Part shown: positions 9,405 to 18,234 of the stretch, piece by piece
Layout of the letters: each line of letters opens with the position of its first letter
Position numbering within the stretch: the first letter of the stretch is position 1
NCBI GenBank assembly: GCA_012520505.1
Contig: JAAYOC010000017.1
Coordinates: 124,001-188,000 of the forward strand
DNA from: Oscillospiraceae bacterium
GTDB lineage: Bacteria > Bacillota > Clostridia > Oscillospirales > Acutalibacteraceae
Direction of reading: 5' to 3'
Length of the DNA: 64,000 nt
Position numbers and translations under genes: made by a program
The notes under the pieces: generated by a model
Told to the model about the DNA's origin: nothing
Database searches by the model: none
The model's input: only the letters and a program-made list of their open reading frames with translations

Positions 9405-10455
9405 TTAATGCTTCCTCTAAATATACATATTTAATTGAAACTCCATATAAATTTTTTAACTCCTTTGAAATTACGAACAATGTTTTATTCATAGTCTCCA
9501 TTGTTTCTGCTTCTGCCGGAACAACGATTAGTATTTCTTTTTCAGGATTTGATATACGCCTAACAGATCCATCTACCATTACAACTTCACCACTTAATTT
9601 TTTAATGTCAGCATTTATATCCTTTACATATTTTTCAAGTTGCAAATAAATGTTTTCTTTCTTTGGATTAAAATCTTTATCTGAATAAGAAGTAGCAAAT
9701 ACATTCATTGAAAAAATTGATATTAACTTGTTTTCTTCTTCAAAAAACAAATCTACTCCTTGTCCGCTTTCTACTGCTTGCTTTAAATACATTTCTTTTA
9801 ACTGTGCAACAAAATATTTGCCTCTAATAAAATTTGTTTCTTGCCAAATACTTCCATGCTTATTTTCTTCTCCAATATTTGCAAATTCTACATTGCACGG
9901 GAGCCACGCGGCGGTTTTTGCTCGTTGACAAATAGTTAATGTCTTATCTATGAGTCCAAAAGCTTCTACCTGCACCTTATAAACTACGATTATATCTATA
10001 TCTTTTTCGTTTCCTAAAATATCGCTCAAGAAGAAATGTAGCCCATCATATCCGTCAACTACACCTTTTCTTTTAAGCCAATTATCTATATCTTCATCGC
10101 CAACATTTATTTTTTCCTTCACAATTTCTGAACAAATTATTTCATTTGCTCCCATTTTTATAATAGAGTCTGTCCCTTTCACAAAGGTATCACGAATAAA
10201 TAAAGGTAAATTCTCAAAGAGCTGTTCACCTATAGAAAAATCCATTTCCTCCGCCTTTGTCACGGCATATGAATATTGTGACAATTCAAGAGCCGCTTCA
10301 TTTAAGGCCTCACCCACCACGGATTCTATTTGCATAATTGTTATTATGGAAAGTAACATAATAAAAAACGCCGTAAAAATGGTTATTGTAAAGGCAGCTT
10401 CAATTGTATATAATCCTTCTTCACTTAAGAGGTTTAAATGACGCAAAGATTTCAT
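9394..10455 (-). CDS. TadE-like pseudopilin family protein
   Basis: 353 aa. The N-terminus has SEEGLYTIEAAFTITIFTAF and a single hydrophobic helix (residues ~19-45), the pattern of TadE-type pseudopilins with a Glu shortly after the predicted processing site. A long extracytoplasmic domain follows without recognised motifs. It is much longer than typical TadE (~170 aa). Start ATG follows GGAGAATAGTCG and overlaps the end of the upstream lipoprotein gene by 35 bases. Likely a minor pilus or assembly component; the exact role is inferred from context. Confidence 0.72.
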   Translation of the reverse strand: MKSLRHLNLLSEEGLYTIEAAFTITIFTAFFIMLLSIITIMQIESVVGEALNEAALELSQYSYAVTKAEEMDFSIGEQLFENLPLFIRDTFVKGTDSIIKMGANEIICSEIVKEKINVGDEDIDNWLKRKGVVDGYDGLHFFLSDILGNEKDIDIIVVYKVQVEAFGLIDKTLTICQRAKTAAWLPCNVEFANIGEENKHGSIWQETNFIRGKYFVAQLKEMYLKQAVESGQGVDLFFEEENKLISIFSMNVFATSYSDKDFNPKKENIYLQLEKYVKDINADIKKLSGEVVMVDGSVRRISNPEKEILIVVPAEAETMETMNKTLFVISKELKNLYGVSIKYVYLEEALNEE

Positions 10456-11029
10456 CGACTATTCTCCAAACTTCCTTATTATTAGTCTTTGAAACACATA
10501 TAATATATGCCTTCGGCGATTTAATTACATATCCATAAATAAACCATTTTTCATCTTTTCGCTCATTTAAAAGATTTCCTTTTATCAATTCTTCTCCTGA
10601 ACAACTAAAAGTAATCTTTTCTTCAAAAAACTCTGTACTTAAAAATAAAGCTAGAGTTTTTGCTATATCTTCCTCGTAATTATCTGCCGAATTTATAATT
10701 ATATACATGTCTTCAAAATCATTATTGCTATAAAATTGTGCTGTATTTCCTCTTCCAATCCAATCGCTTGGCACCTCAACTTCAAATGTCTGAAAGCTTT
10801 CAATTTTAATATTTGATTTGTTTTCTATTTTAGTTTTTGTGCTTTCCTTTATTTTTGCATGTTCTTCTCTTTCACATGCAGTAAATGTAAGAAAAGTAAG
10901 AAGCAAAAAAATTAAACCTTTAATTATTTTTTCTTTTCCTATTTTCCCCGTATATTTTATTTGTTTTTTATTGTTTTCTACGTAATTCTTATTATCTTCT
11001 ATATACTTTTTATTTTTATTATTTCCCAT
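10421..11029 (-). CDS. Putative lipoprotein of the tad locus
   Basis: 202 aa if started at the ATG at 11029, 4 bases after the upstream stop; a GTG at 11056 would add 9 residues and has no clear ribosome site. A lysine/asparagine-rich head of ~36 residues is followed by a hydrophobic run and lipobox LTFTAC, so the mature protein would be a lipid-anchored domain of ~145 aa. That domain contains FEVEVPSDWIGRGNTAQFYSN, a pattern reminiscent of PsbP/DUF1795-like lipoproteins, but the similarity is weak. The long positively charged head before the signal is unusual. Role in the pilus is inferred from position only. Confidence 0.65.
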   Translation of the reverse strand: MGNNKNKKYIEDNKNYVENNKKQIKYTGKIGKEKIIKGLIFLLLTFLTFTACEREEHAKIKESTKTKIENKSNIKIESFQTFEVEVPSDWIGRGNTAQFYSNNDFEDMYIIINSADNYEEDIAKTLALFLSTEFFEEKITFSCSGEELIKGNLLNERKDEKWFIYGYVIKSPKAYIICVSKTNNKEVWRIVDEIFASFKPLK

Positions 11030-11033
11030 TCTT

Positions 11034-13454
11034 CTAATAACTAAATGTCTCCTCACATTTTATAGTATGTAAACCAATTTTAGTTTTTGCTCCTATAGTC
11101 ACCGATGTATAACAATTTAAAATATTAAACTCTTCTGTTACATTGCTACAATTAATTTGCATTACAAGAGCACATCGCCTTAAAACATTTTTCTTTGTTG
11201 ATTCTCTAGATAAAGCAATCAATGAAAAGATTTTTAAATATTCGTTATATGTCATACCAAATCCTGCAAAAGCAGAAATGTTACCACTACCTGTTTCGCT
11301 GTTTGTTCCAGAAATACTGGAACTTAAATTTTTTGCATATTCATTTATAACTTTAACTGCATTATCTTTTACCTTTTCAGATGTAGAATCAAGTGCTTTT
11401 TCAAGGCTGTCCTTTGCTGTCTCTTCAAGTTTTTCAAGTTCATTAGAAACTTTTAAGAAAAGAGAAGAATATAAATTTTCTATTGCCTTTGTTATTTGCT
11501 CTGAAGCAGCCTGTGCGATTTTTTCGTCTAAAGAAAAGGCTGGTTCTAAATTTTCATATATAACATCTACGAGCTCCGGCAACAACTCCTTTTTAAATTG
11601 TTTTTTTGCATAAATTATTGCTTTTGAATCGTTCTCAACCGAATCTATTGCCTGTACTAATTTATTTGCTATATCTTCTTTTGAATAATTAATTCTTACT
11701 CCAAACAACATATTCATTATTGTATTCTCTACCGGTATAATTATCATACTTGTAACTGTTTCTGTAGCACTTTCTCCTGCTTGATTGATATAATTTAAAG
11801 CAACATCTTTTACAGACTCTATTTTTTCATCTGTAACTTCTTCTATTTCAAGAAACACATCATCTATTTTTCTTGATGCGTAATCTGCAACATCTGCTGC
11901 TAAAACATTTGGTATGTTTTCAATTCCTAAAGTCCACGTTGCAGCATTTTTATAAATGGGAACCGTTTCACCTTTACAAAGTGAAGCTACATCAAGCACC
12001 GATTCAGCTGTTGCCCACGTTAAAAGTAAAATGTTTTGAGCTAACGGCACACCTACTCCTGTAACTCCCGCAAGCGATGTAGCCACTACTAAAGCAGACT
12101 GTCTCATTTTTGCATTTGTAAAAACATAAGCTGAATTCATTACAAGTCGAAGTGCAAAAATAAGGTCACAACAAAGATTAAGATTAGTCAGAGAATTTTC
12201 TTTGCCAAATACTATATATTCCTGTTCACCCAAAAACAGTGCATGCCTTTTTGGGCTCGTAAGCGAATTAAAGTTTTCAGATATAAATTCCATTACGTAA
12301 CAGTTGGACACAATTTCCCAATCTGCCTTTGTAAGAGAGATTTCTTCATTTTCAAAAGTAAAATTAAAATATTCTAAAACCTCCTCTTCCACAAGAGCAG
12401 GAATATTTATATTTTCTTTTGGTACATATTCTTCAACTTTTGTATTAGATATTTTTTCCAAATCTGTTTTCGTGCTATTTTCGCTCTCATCGCTGTTTTG
12501 ATTGCCGAAAGATCTTATCAAAAAAGAATAAAAGGGGTCATCTATAAAAGATAAATCTTTAGCTGTAATTTGTTCCTCACTTGCGTTTGTTCGCTCAATA
12601 TCTGCTTTTACTTTTGCTTCAAATTTTGATAAAGCTTCCCTTCTGGTTTCAAAAACAACATTATCATATTCAGATTTTAAAATTCCTTTTATTTCTCCTT
12701 CTTTTATTTCCTCAATAGAATCTTTCCATTCCTTTGATTTTTTAGCAGATTCATTTATGCCTTCATAAAGCGAAGGTAAGGTTTCCAATACACTACCTAA
12801 ACTTTTTGAAATATCCTCATTAGTACTGTTTATATCAATTTCTTTTATGCCTTCATATGTTTTTTCAAAATCTTTACTGGATTTAGAAACTGACTTATAG
12901 TACTCCGAGCTTTTATCAAAAACATTTTTCATCTCTTTTGCTTGGGTAAAAACTGAAACTTTCTGCATTGTTCCTCTAACCCAATTATAAGGAGCCTTAT
13001 ATTTCATGCTTTTTTCTATTTGATTTTCTAGAATTGATATGTTTGCTAAAGATTTTTCTTTGTTATAAATTACATATAAATCTTCTGTTTTTGTATTTAT
13101 AGTATTTTCTATAGTTTCTGTAACTGTATTACCTATTAATCCTTTCAATCGTTCTTCATTTGAAAAAGAAATTTCAGATGCGTCGATCATACTGGAAAAA
13201 TATGAAAGCAAATTGTTTGATAAAGTTTCTTCATCATGAGATATTGCAAAAATCCCATAAAGTTCTTTTAAAGTCCTATCATAATCTGAAAGTGCAGTAT
13301 TACCACAAAGATTTAGTGCTCCATATGCTTTGTCCTTTGCAGCTGAATATCTTGCCGAATCTATAGCGAGATATGCACAAGTATACATAGGAAACAAAAC
13401 TAGTATCAAAAATATTGAAACTGAACCTTTTGTTTTTTCAAAAAAATTTATCAT
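11034..13454 (-). CDS. Large membrane-anchored Tad-locus protein (DUF5702-like)
   Basis: 806 aa. The N-terminus EKTKGSVSIFLILVLFPMYTCAYLAIDSAR is a TadE/TadG-like membrane anchor of the kind found in DUF5702 proteins of clostridial tad loci. Long helical, Glu/Lys/Ser-rich stretches (residues ~130-330 and ~600-720) suggest coiled coils. A less charged central part (~430-520) contains short hydrophobic stretches. The gene overlaps tadE by 17 bases. Probably a surface-exposed minor component of the pilus or its base. The DUF5702 assignment rests on the N-terminus and context, not on a profile search. Confidence 0.7.
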   Translation of the reverse strand: MINFFEKTKGSVSIFLILVLFPMYTCAYLAIDSARYSAAKDKAYGALNLCGNTALSDYDRTLKELYGIFAISHDEETLSNNLLSYFSSMIDASEISFSNEERLKGLIGNTVTETIENTINTKTEDLYVIYNKEKSLANISILENQIEKSMKYKAPYNWVRGTMQKVSVFTQAKEMKNVFDKSSEYYKSVSKSSKDFEKTYEGIKEIDINSTNEDISKSLGSVLETLPSLYEGINESAKKSKEWKDSIEEIKEGEIKGILKSEYDNVVFETRREALSKFEAKVKADIERTNASEEQITAKDLSFIDDPFYSFLIRSFGNQNSDESENSTKTDLEKISNTKVEEYVPKENINIPALVEEEVLEYFNFTFENEEISLTKADWEIVSNCYVMEFISENFNSLTSPKRHALFLGEQEYIVFGKENSLTNLNLCCDLIFALRLVMNSAYVFTNAKMRQSALVVATSLAGVTGVGVPLAQNILLLTWATAESVLDVASLCKGETVPIYKNAATWTLGIENIPNVLAADVADYASRKIDDVFLEIEEVTDEKIESVKDVALNYINQAGESATETVTSMIIIPVENTIMNMLFGVRINYSKEDIANKLVQAIDSVENDSKAIIYAKKQFKKELLPELVDVIYENLEPAFSLDEKIAQAASEQITKAIENLYSSLFLKVSNELEKLEETAKDSLEKALDSTSEKVKDNAVKVINEYAKNLSSSISGTNSETGSGNISAFAGFGMTYNEYLKIFSLIALSRESTKKNVLRRCALVMQINCSNVTEEFNILNCYTSVTIGAKTKIGLHTIKCEETFSY

Positions 13455-13938
13455 ATATTTCTTTTAATTCTCCACTATCTTTTTCTATCATTTTTCCAAA
13501 ATCTACGATTGCTGCAAACTCCACCGGTGTAGTAACAATTTGCGATGTAGTTACATCAAAAATCTCTTTTCCAAAATAAAAAGCTTTTATATTCACATTC
13601 AAAGTAGGTTGTCTGAATTTTGAAGTTACAAAAAATGAACCCTTTATTTTCATTCCCGGAAGAATTGAATATTTATCAACTGTTTTATTTAATTTTTCTG
13701 TCGTTTTATCAATATCTTCATCTGAAATAAAATTTCCAAATATTTTCCAATAAAGTCCTGCTCCGCCAATAAGAGAGCGGGACTCATTTATCGTAATTCT
13801 TGCAACATTTGTCGTATGCGAATATATAAACATTGCAAAAGATAAATATATAAGTGTCAAAACTACTATCATAGCGACAGGTAAAACTAAAGAAATCTCC
13901 ACTATTTGAACTGCGCCTTTTTCATCCTTTATTTTCAT
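13438..13938 (-). CDS. tadE: TadE-like pseudopilin
   Basis: 166 aa from the ATG at 13938; an in-frame GTG at 13947 is an alternative start. The head DEKGAVQIVEISLVLPVAM has the TadE signature: Gly before the processing point, Glu a few residues later and one hydrophobic helix. Length matches the family. The rest is a small extracytoplasmic domain. It sits directly after the Flp pilin gene, the usual place for tadE. Likely processed by the prepilin peptidase of this operon and required for pilus assembly. Confidence 0.82.
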   Translation of the reverse strand: MKIKDEKGAVQIVEISLVLPVAMIVVLTLIYLSFAMFIYSHTTNVARITINESRSLIGGAGLYWKIFGNFISDEDIDKTTEKLNKTVDKYSILPGMKIKGSFFVTSKFRQPTLNVNIKAFYFGKEIFDVTTSQIVTTPVEFAAIVDFGKMIEKDSGELKEIYDKFF

Positions 13939-13957
13939 TTTCAACACACCCGTTTAA

Positions 13958-14134
13958 CTACACACCCATAGCTTCGCGAATTCTATCAAACATCTTTGTA
14001 ACGACATCAGTCATTTCATTTTGAAAAATTGCAACAAGAGCAATAACTACAATAATAATTAAAACCATTGAGATAATATTAATTTCCCCCTTTTCTGATA
14101 CAAGTAACTCCATCGTTTTATTGAATATTTTCAT
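13958..14134 (-). CDS. flp: Flp-type IVb pilin (58 aa)
   Basis: A 58-codon gene between tadC and tadE, easily missed because of its length. It begins MKIFNKTMELLVSEKGEINI and continues with a hydrophobic helix ISMVLIIIVVIALVAIF, then QNEMTDVVTKMFDRIREAMGV. This is the layout of Flp1-like pilins: short basic leader, Gly-Glu near the cleavage point, one helix, short amphipathic tail. The ATG at 14134 is preceded by AGGGGGAAG. It is the only candidate for the major pilus subunit in the locus. Product and context agree well. Confidence 0.85.
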   Translation of the reverse strand: MKIFNKTMELLVSEKGEINIISMVLIIIVVIALVAIFQNEMTDVVTKMFDRIREAMGV

Positions 14135-14161
14135 CTTTTCTTCCCCCTGTAAACTTTTTAT

Positions 14162-15018
14162 CTATAAAAAACTATTAAACGCCGGAACAATTACCATAAG
14201 TAATATGCCGATGAACATCATCATTATTGGTATAAGTAACTTCTGTGATGCAACTCCTCCCGCAATTTTAGCCCTCCTTTTCCTTTCTTCCCATGCATTA
14301 GATGCCATTTCAGAAAGCAATAACGGAAATTCCGGACCTCCTTTTTCAAGGTTTTGTTTGTAAAGAGATATGAATTTTCTAACTTCCTTACAACCACTTC
14401 TAAAATTTAATTTATCAAGTGCTTCCTCATAGGAAACTCCATTTCTTATTTCTTTTATCGTCTGTTTCATTTCATCATAAAAAACACCTGAAGAAGAAGT
14501 AGCTACCAATTCAAAAGCCACTGTCGAAGTTACCCCTGCATTTATTAAAAGCGACATTTTTGAAAGTACGGTAGTAAACTCAGAAAGTATTTTTAAACGC
14601 CTATTTTTTAATTGATTTTCCAACCAAATATCAAAATAAAAACAAAGAAAAATAATAAGAAAAAATATTAATCCTACATAAACTATTTCTTGTGACAAAA
14701 TCAAAACAAATGATAAAATTGGAATAAATAAAAAAATATATGTAAATGGTGCGAAAGTCGCATTTCTTGCAATCTTACCGGCTATATTTTTATCATATAT
14801 TTCCTCAAGTTTTCGAACTCTTTTCCCGTATTTAATTGGTGAAAATTGAACATGTTTTGAAATATATTCACCAATAAAAAATACTTCTTCAAAAAGGAAA
14901 ACATTAAGACCTGTGTTAAAAACTTTCTTTTTTCTACAAATATAAAAAATTAATATATCAAAAATAAAAAAATGGTTCCCAAACCCAAAAGAACTGCTTG
15001 AACCCAAAAACTTAACAT
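14162..15018 (-). CDS. tadC: TadC-like type II/IV secretion system F protein (N-terminus apparently frameshifted)
   Basis: The main frame (residues after a TTG at 15007) encodes a T2SS-F domain protein with membrane segments near residues 90-130 and at the C-terminus (LLIPIMMMFIGILLMVIVPAF). The TTG has no ribosome site. An ATG at 15018, just after AAGGTG and 3 bases past the tadB stop, opens a different frame reading MLSFWVQAVLLGLGTIFLFLIY and then a stop, which looks like the true hydrophobic N-terminus. The frames could be joined by a -1 shift within a run of seven T (T TTT TTA) or by one missing T. TadC and TadB form the inner-membrane platform of the pilus. Confidence 0.8.
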
Positions 15019-15020
15019 TT

Positions 15021-15863
15021 CTACACCTTAATATTTACCAATTTTTGTCCCAAATAATATGAAGCTCCAAAAATTATTAAAGCTATTGTATTGATAAAAA
15101 AAGAGCTTCCTTCATCGCTATTATTTGAAATCATTTTTAATGCCATTACTATTGCGATAGGCATAGCAGACATTATATTTAGTTCATTTTTAGGTTCAGA
15201 AAGCATTGTCCTTATTTCAGATTCAATGCTTATCTTTTCAATTATTATATTTTTAGACTCAACTACTACTTTTTTAAGATTTCCACCTGTTTTATTACAA
15301 ATATCATATACATCGCCAAAAATTTTCACATCTTCGCATAAGGAATTTTCTGCCATTTCAAAAAGAAGTTCATTTATCCCTCTGCCTGTTTTAAGACCAT
15401 TTACAAGTTTTGCACTTTCTATACAGATTGGCGATTCCTTTGCATACAATCCCCGCATATCATAATCCGCTGAAACAAAAGATTCATATGTATTTTTCCC
15501 ACAAGAAAGCGAATTACATATTGAATCCAAATAATCACAAAATTCATGTGAAAACTCTTCTTTTCTTTTTTTAAAAAGATGATTTACATAAATAACTGAA
15601 CCAACAACTCCAAAACAAATTGCCAAAATAAGAGCTATCATCATTTTTTCATAAATTACATTTGCAACAACATAACCTAATACTGCACCTAATAAAAACC
15701 CTGTTCCATATTCAAACACACTATAATGCTTACCGCAGTACTCTACTCTTTTGAATTGCATCTTGTTTCCTTTTTTATTTTTACTGTCATTTTTATTATT
15801 ATTTTTATCATTATTCTTATTATTCTTACTATTCTTATTATTTTGCTTTTTCTTGATTTTCAT
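15021..15863 (-). CDS. tadB: TadB-like inner-membrane pilus platform protein
   Basis: About 280 aa. T2SS-F domain protein with two helices near the N-terminus (GTGFLLGAVLGYVVANVIY and MMIALILAICFGVVGSVIY) and a C-terminal pair. The conserved cytoplasmic part contains CDYLDSICNSLSCGKNTYESF. The start at 15863 has GGAG six bases before the ATG and overlaps tadA; 15759-15761 (MQFKRVEYC) is an alternative ATG with GGAAAC upstream. The stretch between them encodes only Lys and Asn with a few Ser/Asp, from AAT/AAG tandem repeats. Pairs with TadC and the ATPase TadA. Confidence 0.85.
   Translation of the reverse strand: MKIKKKQNNKNSKNNKNNDKNNNKNDSKNKKGNKMQFKRVEYCGKHYSVFEYGTGFLLGAVLGYVVANVIYEKMMIALILAICFGVVGSVIYVNHLFKKRKEEFSHEFCDYLDSICNSLSCGKNTYESFVSADYDMRGLYAKESPICIESAKLVNGLKTGRGINELLFEMAENSLCEDVKIFGDVYDICNKTGGNLKKVVVESKNIIIEKISIESEIRTMLSEPKNELNIMSAMPIAIVMALKMISNNSDEGSSFFINTIALIIFGASYYLGQKLVNIKV
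15763..15850 (-). repeat. AAT/AAG low-complexity tandem repeat at the tadA-tadB junction
   Basis: Short imperfect units such as AATAATAAG and AATAGTAAG are repeated over ~85 bases and translate to a Lys/Asn tract at the start of tadB. Units of 3 and 9 bases keep the frame, other slips would shift it. Confidence 0.7.
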
Positions 15864-17037
15864 CCTTTTCTCCATACATATTCAATTTTTCAATATTAAT
15901 TAACTTATTTTTCGTTTTTATAAGTTTCCCGCTTTCATTTTTATAAAGTGGATTTAATTTAATTTCACCATTTTCCATACCTACTATTTCACTTATTTCA
16001 ACTACCCGTCTTTTTCCTAACGAATCTCTTTGTAAATGAACAATAATGTCAATTGAAGAAGCTATGTGCTGTCTTATTGCAAGAAGTGGAAACGATACTC
16101 CACTTTGAAGTACCATTGTTTCAAGACGACAAATCATATCAAAACTACTATTTGCGTGACCGGTTGAAAGAGAACCATCATGTCCGGTATTCATAGCATT
16201 CAACATATCAAGGGCTTCTTCACCACGTACTTCTCCTACTATTATTCTGTCCGGACGCATACGAAGAGAAGTCCTTATTAATTCCTTGATGGTTATTTCT
16301 CCCGCTCCTGAGGTATTTGCATTTCTTGCTTCAAGCCTAATCAAATTTTTAATTCCAAAGATTTGAAGTTCCGCTGAATCCTCAATCGTAATTATGCGCT
16401 CATTTTTTGGAATGTAGTCTGATAAAGCATTCAAAAAAGTAGTTTTTCCTGAACTTGTTCCTCCACTAATAAAAATGTTATATTTCCTTTTTACCAACCG
16501 TTTTAAAAACTCTGCCGCTTCCGCCGTAATTGAACCAAATCTTATAAGATCCTCTAAAACAATCCGCTCTTTTGGAAATCGTCTTATTGTCACTACCGGT
16601 CCGGATAAAGAAATAGGAGGTAACACAACATTTACTCTTTCTCCGGAAAAAAGGCGCGTATCCACAATTGGATTAGCAGTGTTAACCTCTCTCCCTGATT
16701 TACCTACTATTCTTTGTATCACATCTAAAAGATGTTTTTCATTATCAAACCTTTTTTCGATTTGTTTTGTTTCTCCGTTTCTTTCTATATATATTTCATC
16801 AAATGAATTAATCATAATCTCAGATATGCTATCGTCATTTAACAATTCATCTAATATTCCCAAGCCTCTTATTGAACTGAAAATTTGCTCTATTGCTTCC
16901 TGTCTTTTTTCAACATTTATATTTCCCTCTAATTCTTGTCTGATAAAAACACTATTAATTAACCTGTATAGCTCTTCATCCTTCAAACTCGAAAGCGAAT
17001 GAAACGCATATAATTCTTTTTTTATCTGCTCATACAT
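15838..17037 (-). CDS. tadA: TadA/CpaF pilus assembly ATPase
   Basis: 399 aa secretion ATPase of the GspE/CpaF type. Walker A is GGTSSGKTT (residue ~190); the Asp box and Walker B region read RPDRIIVGEVRGEEALDML; the His box region has TGHDGSLSTGHANS. The N-terminal domain contains NDDSISEIMINSFDEIYIERNG, typical of CpaF. It powers assembly of Flp pili at the inner face of the membrane. The ATG overlaps the end of tadZ by 8 bases, with GGAG just upstream, so the two are translationally coupled. Length is normal for the family. Confidence 0.95.
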   Translation of the reverse strand: MYEQIKKELYAFHSLSSLKDEELYRLINSVFIRQELEGNINVEKRQEAIEQIFSSIRGLGILDELLNDDSISEIMINSFDEIYIERNGETKQIEKRFDNEKHLLDVIQRIVGKSGREVNTANPIVDTRLFSGERVNVVLPPISLSGPVVTIRRFPKERIVLEDLIRFGSITAEAAEFLKRLVKRKYNIFISGGTSSGKTTFLNALSDYIPKNERIITIEDSAELQIFGIKNLIRLEARNANTSGAGEITIKELIRTSLRMRPDRIIVGEVRGEEALDMLNAMNTGHDGSLSTGHANSSFDMICRLETMVLQSGVSFPLLAIRQHIASSIDIIVHLQRDSLGKRRVVEISEIVGMENGEIKLNPLYKNESGKLIKTKNKLINIEKLNMYGEKDENQEKAK

Positions 17038-17998
17038 TTAAGTTCTCCATTAATCTATAAAACGGAGCTACATCCGTCTTCAATATTTCTTCAATTAATT
17101 CATTTTCACTCTTTAACATACTCTTTTCATTAATTCCACCCAATCGTCCTATAGGCATCTTTATTTCAGAAATTGGAGCTGAGGCGATTGAGAATCTGTT
17201 ATACAAAAGAACTGTTTTTAAATTAAATTCTAAAACATTTTCCTCACATGCTTTTTTCAATTTGGAATAAAGCTTTAATGTTTTTAAATTAGAAATTTCT
17301 CTTCCGTCTGAAACAAGAATAAGTTTTGATGCGTTGATTATTGGCAAAACAATAATTTCATTATTATCTGGTTTTATATCAAAAACAAAGAGATCCGGAT
17401 TTTCTTCCTTTGCAATTTTGTCACAAAACAACATTATTTCTTCACCCGAAACTCCATTTTTATTAAAAGATAAAATTCCTTCATCCTTTAAAAAAGTTTT
17501 CTTTATAAAAATATAATCTGTGTTTATAAAAATACTTTTTTTGTTTTGCCTTGCCATAAAAACGCAAAATGCGGCGGCAGCGGTGGATGCACCCACTCCA
17601 CCGGCACCGGCTGTAAAAACACACATTTTCACTTTTTGCGAATAGTTAACAACGACTTCGTCCTTCAAAAAGTCATTATCTTCTATACAAAGTTTCGCAA
17701 AAAATTTATGCCATTCAGCTTTACTTTGATATTTACATACAGCCGCGCCAATATGTGCTTCCGCTTGAGCAATACTCTCACATATATACACTACTTTGCA
17801 TTGTGTTGGTATAATTTCAATATTATTTACAAGACCTTCGTCCTCGTTTATTAGCAATGCTTTCAGTTGTACCGTTGCCGCCGCTGTTTGGGCCTTATTT
17901 ATATTCGGAAACCATAAAACTTCAAAATCATCCGCCATCATTTTCCGAAATCTTTCAAGGAAATTTAAATCTCTGTCTACTATTCCTATGCGATTCAT
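17030..17998 (-). CDS. tadZ: TadZ/CpaE-like ParA-family ATPase
   Basis: 322 aa from the ATG at 17998, which follows AGGAGG; an in-frame upstream start lacks a site. The N-terminal ~110 residues look like an atypical receiver domain (MNRIGIVDRDLNFLERFRK). The C-terminal half is a MinD/ParA-type ATPase with the P-loop AGAGGVGASTAAAAF, where the usual Lys-Thr is replaced by Ala-Ser, and an FVFDIKP strand. TadZ proteins place the pilus machinery in the cell. First gene of the tad operon. The changed P-loop suggests weak or no ATP hydrolysis, as reported for some TadZ. Confidence 0.88.
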   Translation of the reverse strand: MNRIGIVDRDLNFLERFRKMMADDFEVLWFPNINKAQTAAATVQLKALLINEDEGLVNNIEIIPTQCKVVYICESIAQAEAHIGAAVCKYQSKAEWHKFFAKLCIEDNDFLKDEVVVNYSQKVKMCVFTAGAGGVGASTAAAAFCVFMARQNKKSIFINTDYIFIKKTFLKDEGILSFNKNGVSGEEIMLFCDKIAKEENPDLFVFDIKPDNNEIIVLPIINASKLILVSDGREISNLKTLKLYSKLKKACEENVLEFNLKTVLLYNRFSIASAPISEIKMPIGRLGGINEKSMLKSENELIEEILKTDVAPFYRLMENLNV

Positions 17999-18016
17999 AT
18001 AATTCCTCCTAACTAA

Positions 18017-18046
18017 TAAATACAAAAAATAAAAAATAAAGTGCAA
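18017..18046 (-). promoter_or_regulatory. Candidate tad operon promoter
   Basis: On the minus strand TTGCAC (18046-18041) and TATTTA (18022-18017) are 18 bases apart, directly after the terminator stem and ~20 bases before the tadZ ATG. The -10 is a poor match, so this is tentative. Confidence 0.35.
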
Positions 18047-18080
18047 AAAAAGAACGAACGGTCAATTTTGCCGTTCGTTC
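18045..18080 (-). terminator. Rho-independent terminator upstream of tadZ
   Basis: Perfect ten-base stem GAACGAACGG/CCGTTCGTTC with a nine-base loop, followed on the minus strand by seven T. It would stop transcription ~50 bases before tadZ, acting either as an insulator or as a leader attenuator of the tad operon. Confidence 0.8.
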
Positions 18081-18089
18081 GGTTACTAA

Positions 18090-18195
18090 TTCTTTTTTAG
18101 TTTTCTTTTTTTTCTATTTTTTCTGTTTTTTAATTTTCTTTATTTTTTCTATTTTTCTATTTTTCTATTTTCTTTATTTTTTTCTATTTCATAAA
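18090..18195. repeat. Polypyrimidine low-complexity tract
   Basis: T-rich on the plus strand with repeated TTTTCTATTTT units. No gene or hairpin is seen. It lies between the tad leader and the IS30 remnant. Confidence 0.6.
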
Positions 18196-18234
18196 TTGCA
18201 ATAATAAGTTGGACACTTCTCATGCAACATTCAG

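Noticed and set aside
14121-14363. 80-codon plus-strand frame over the tadC end and the flp start
   Set aside because: It is antisense to two genes with clear family matches and has no ribosome site.
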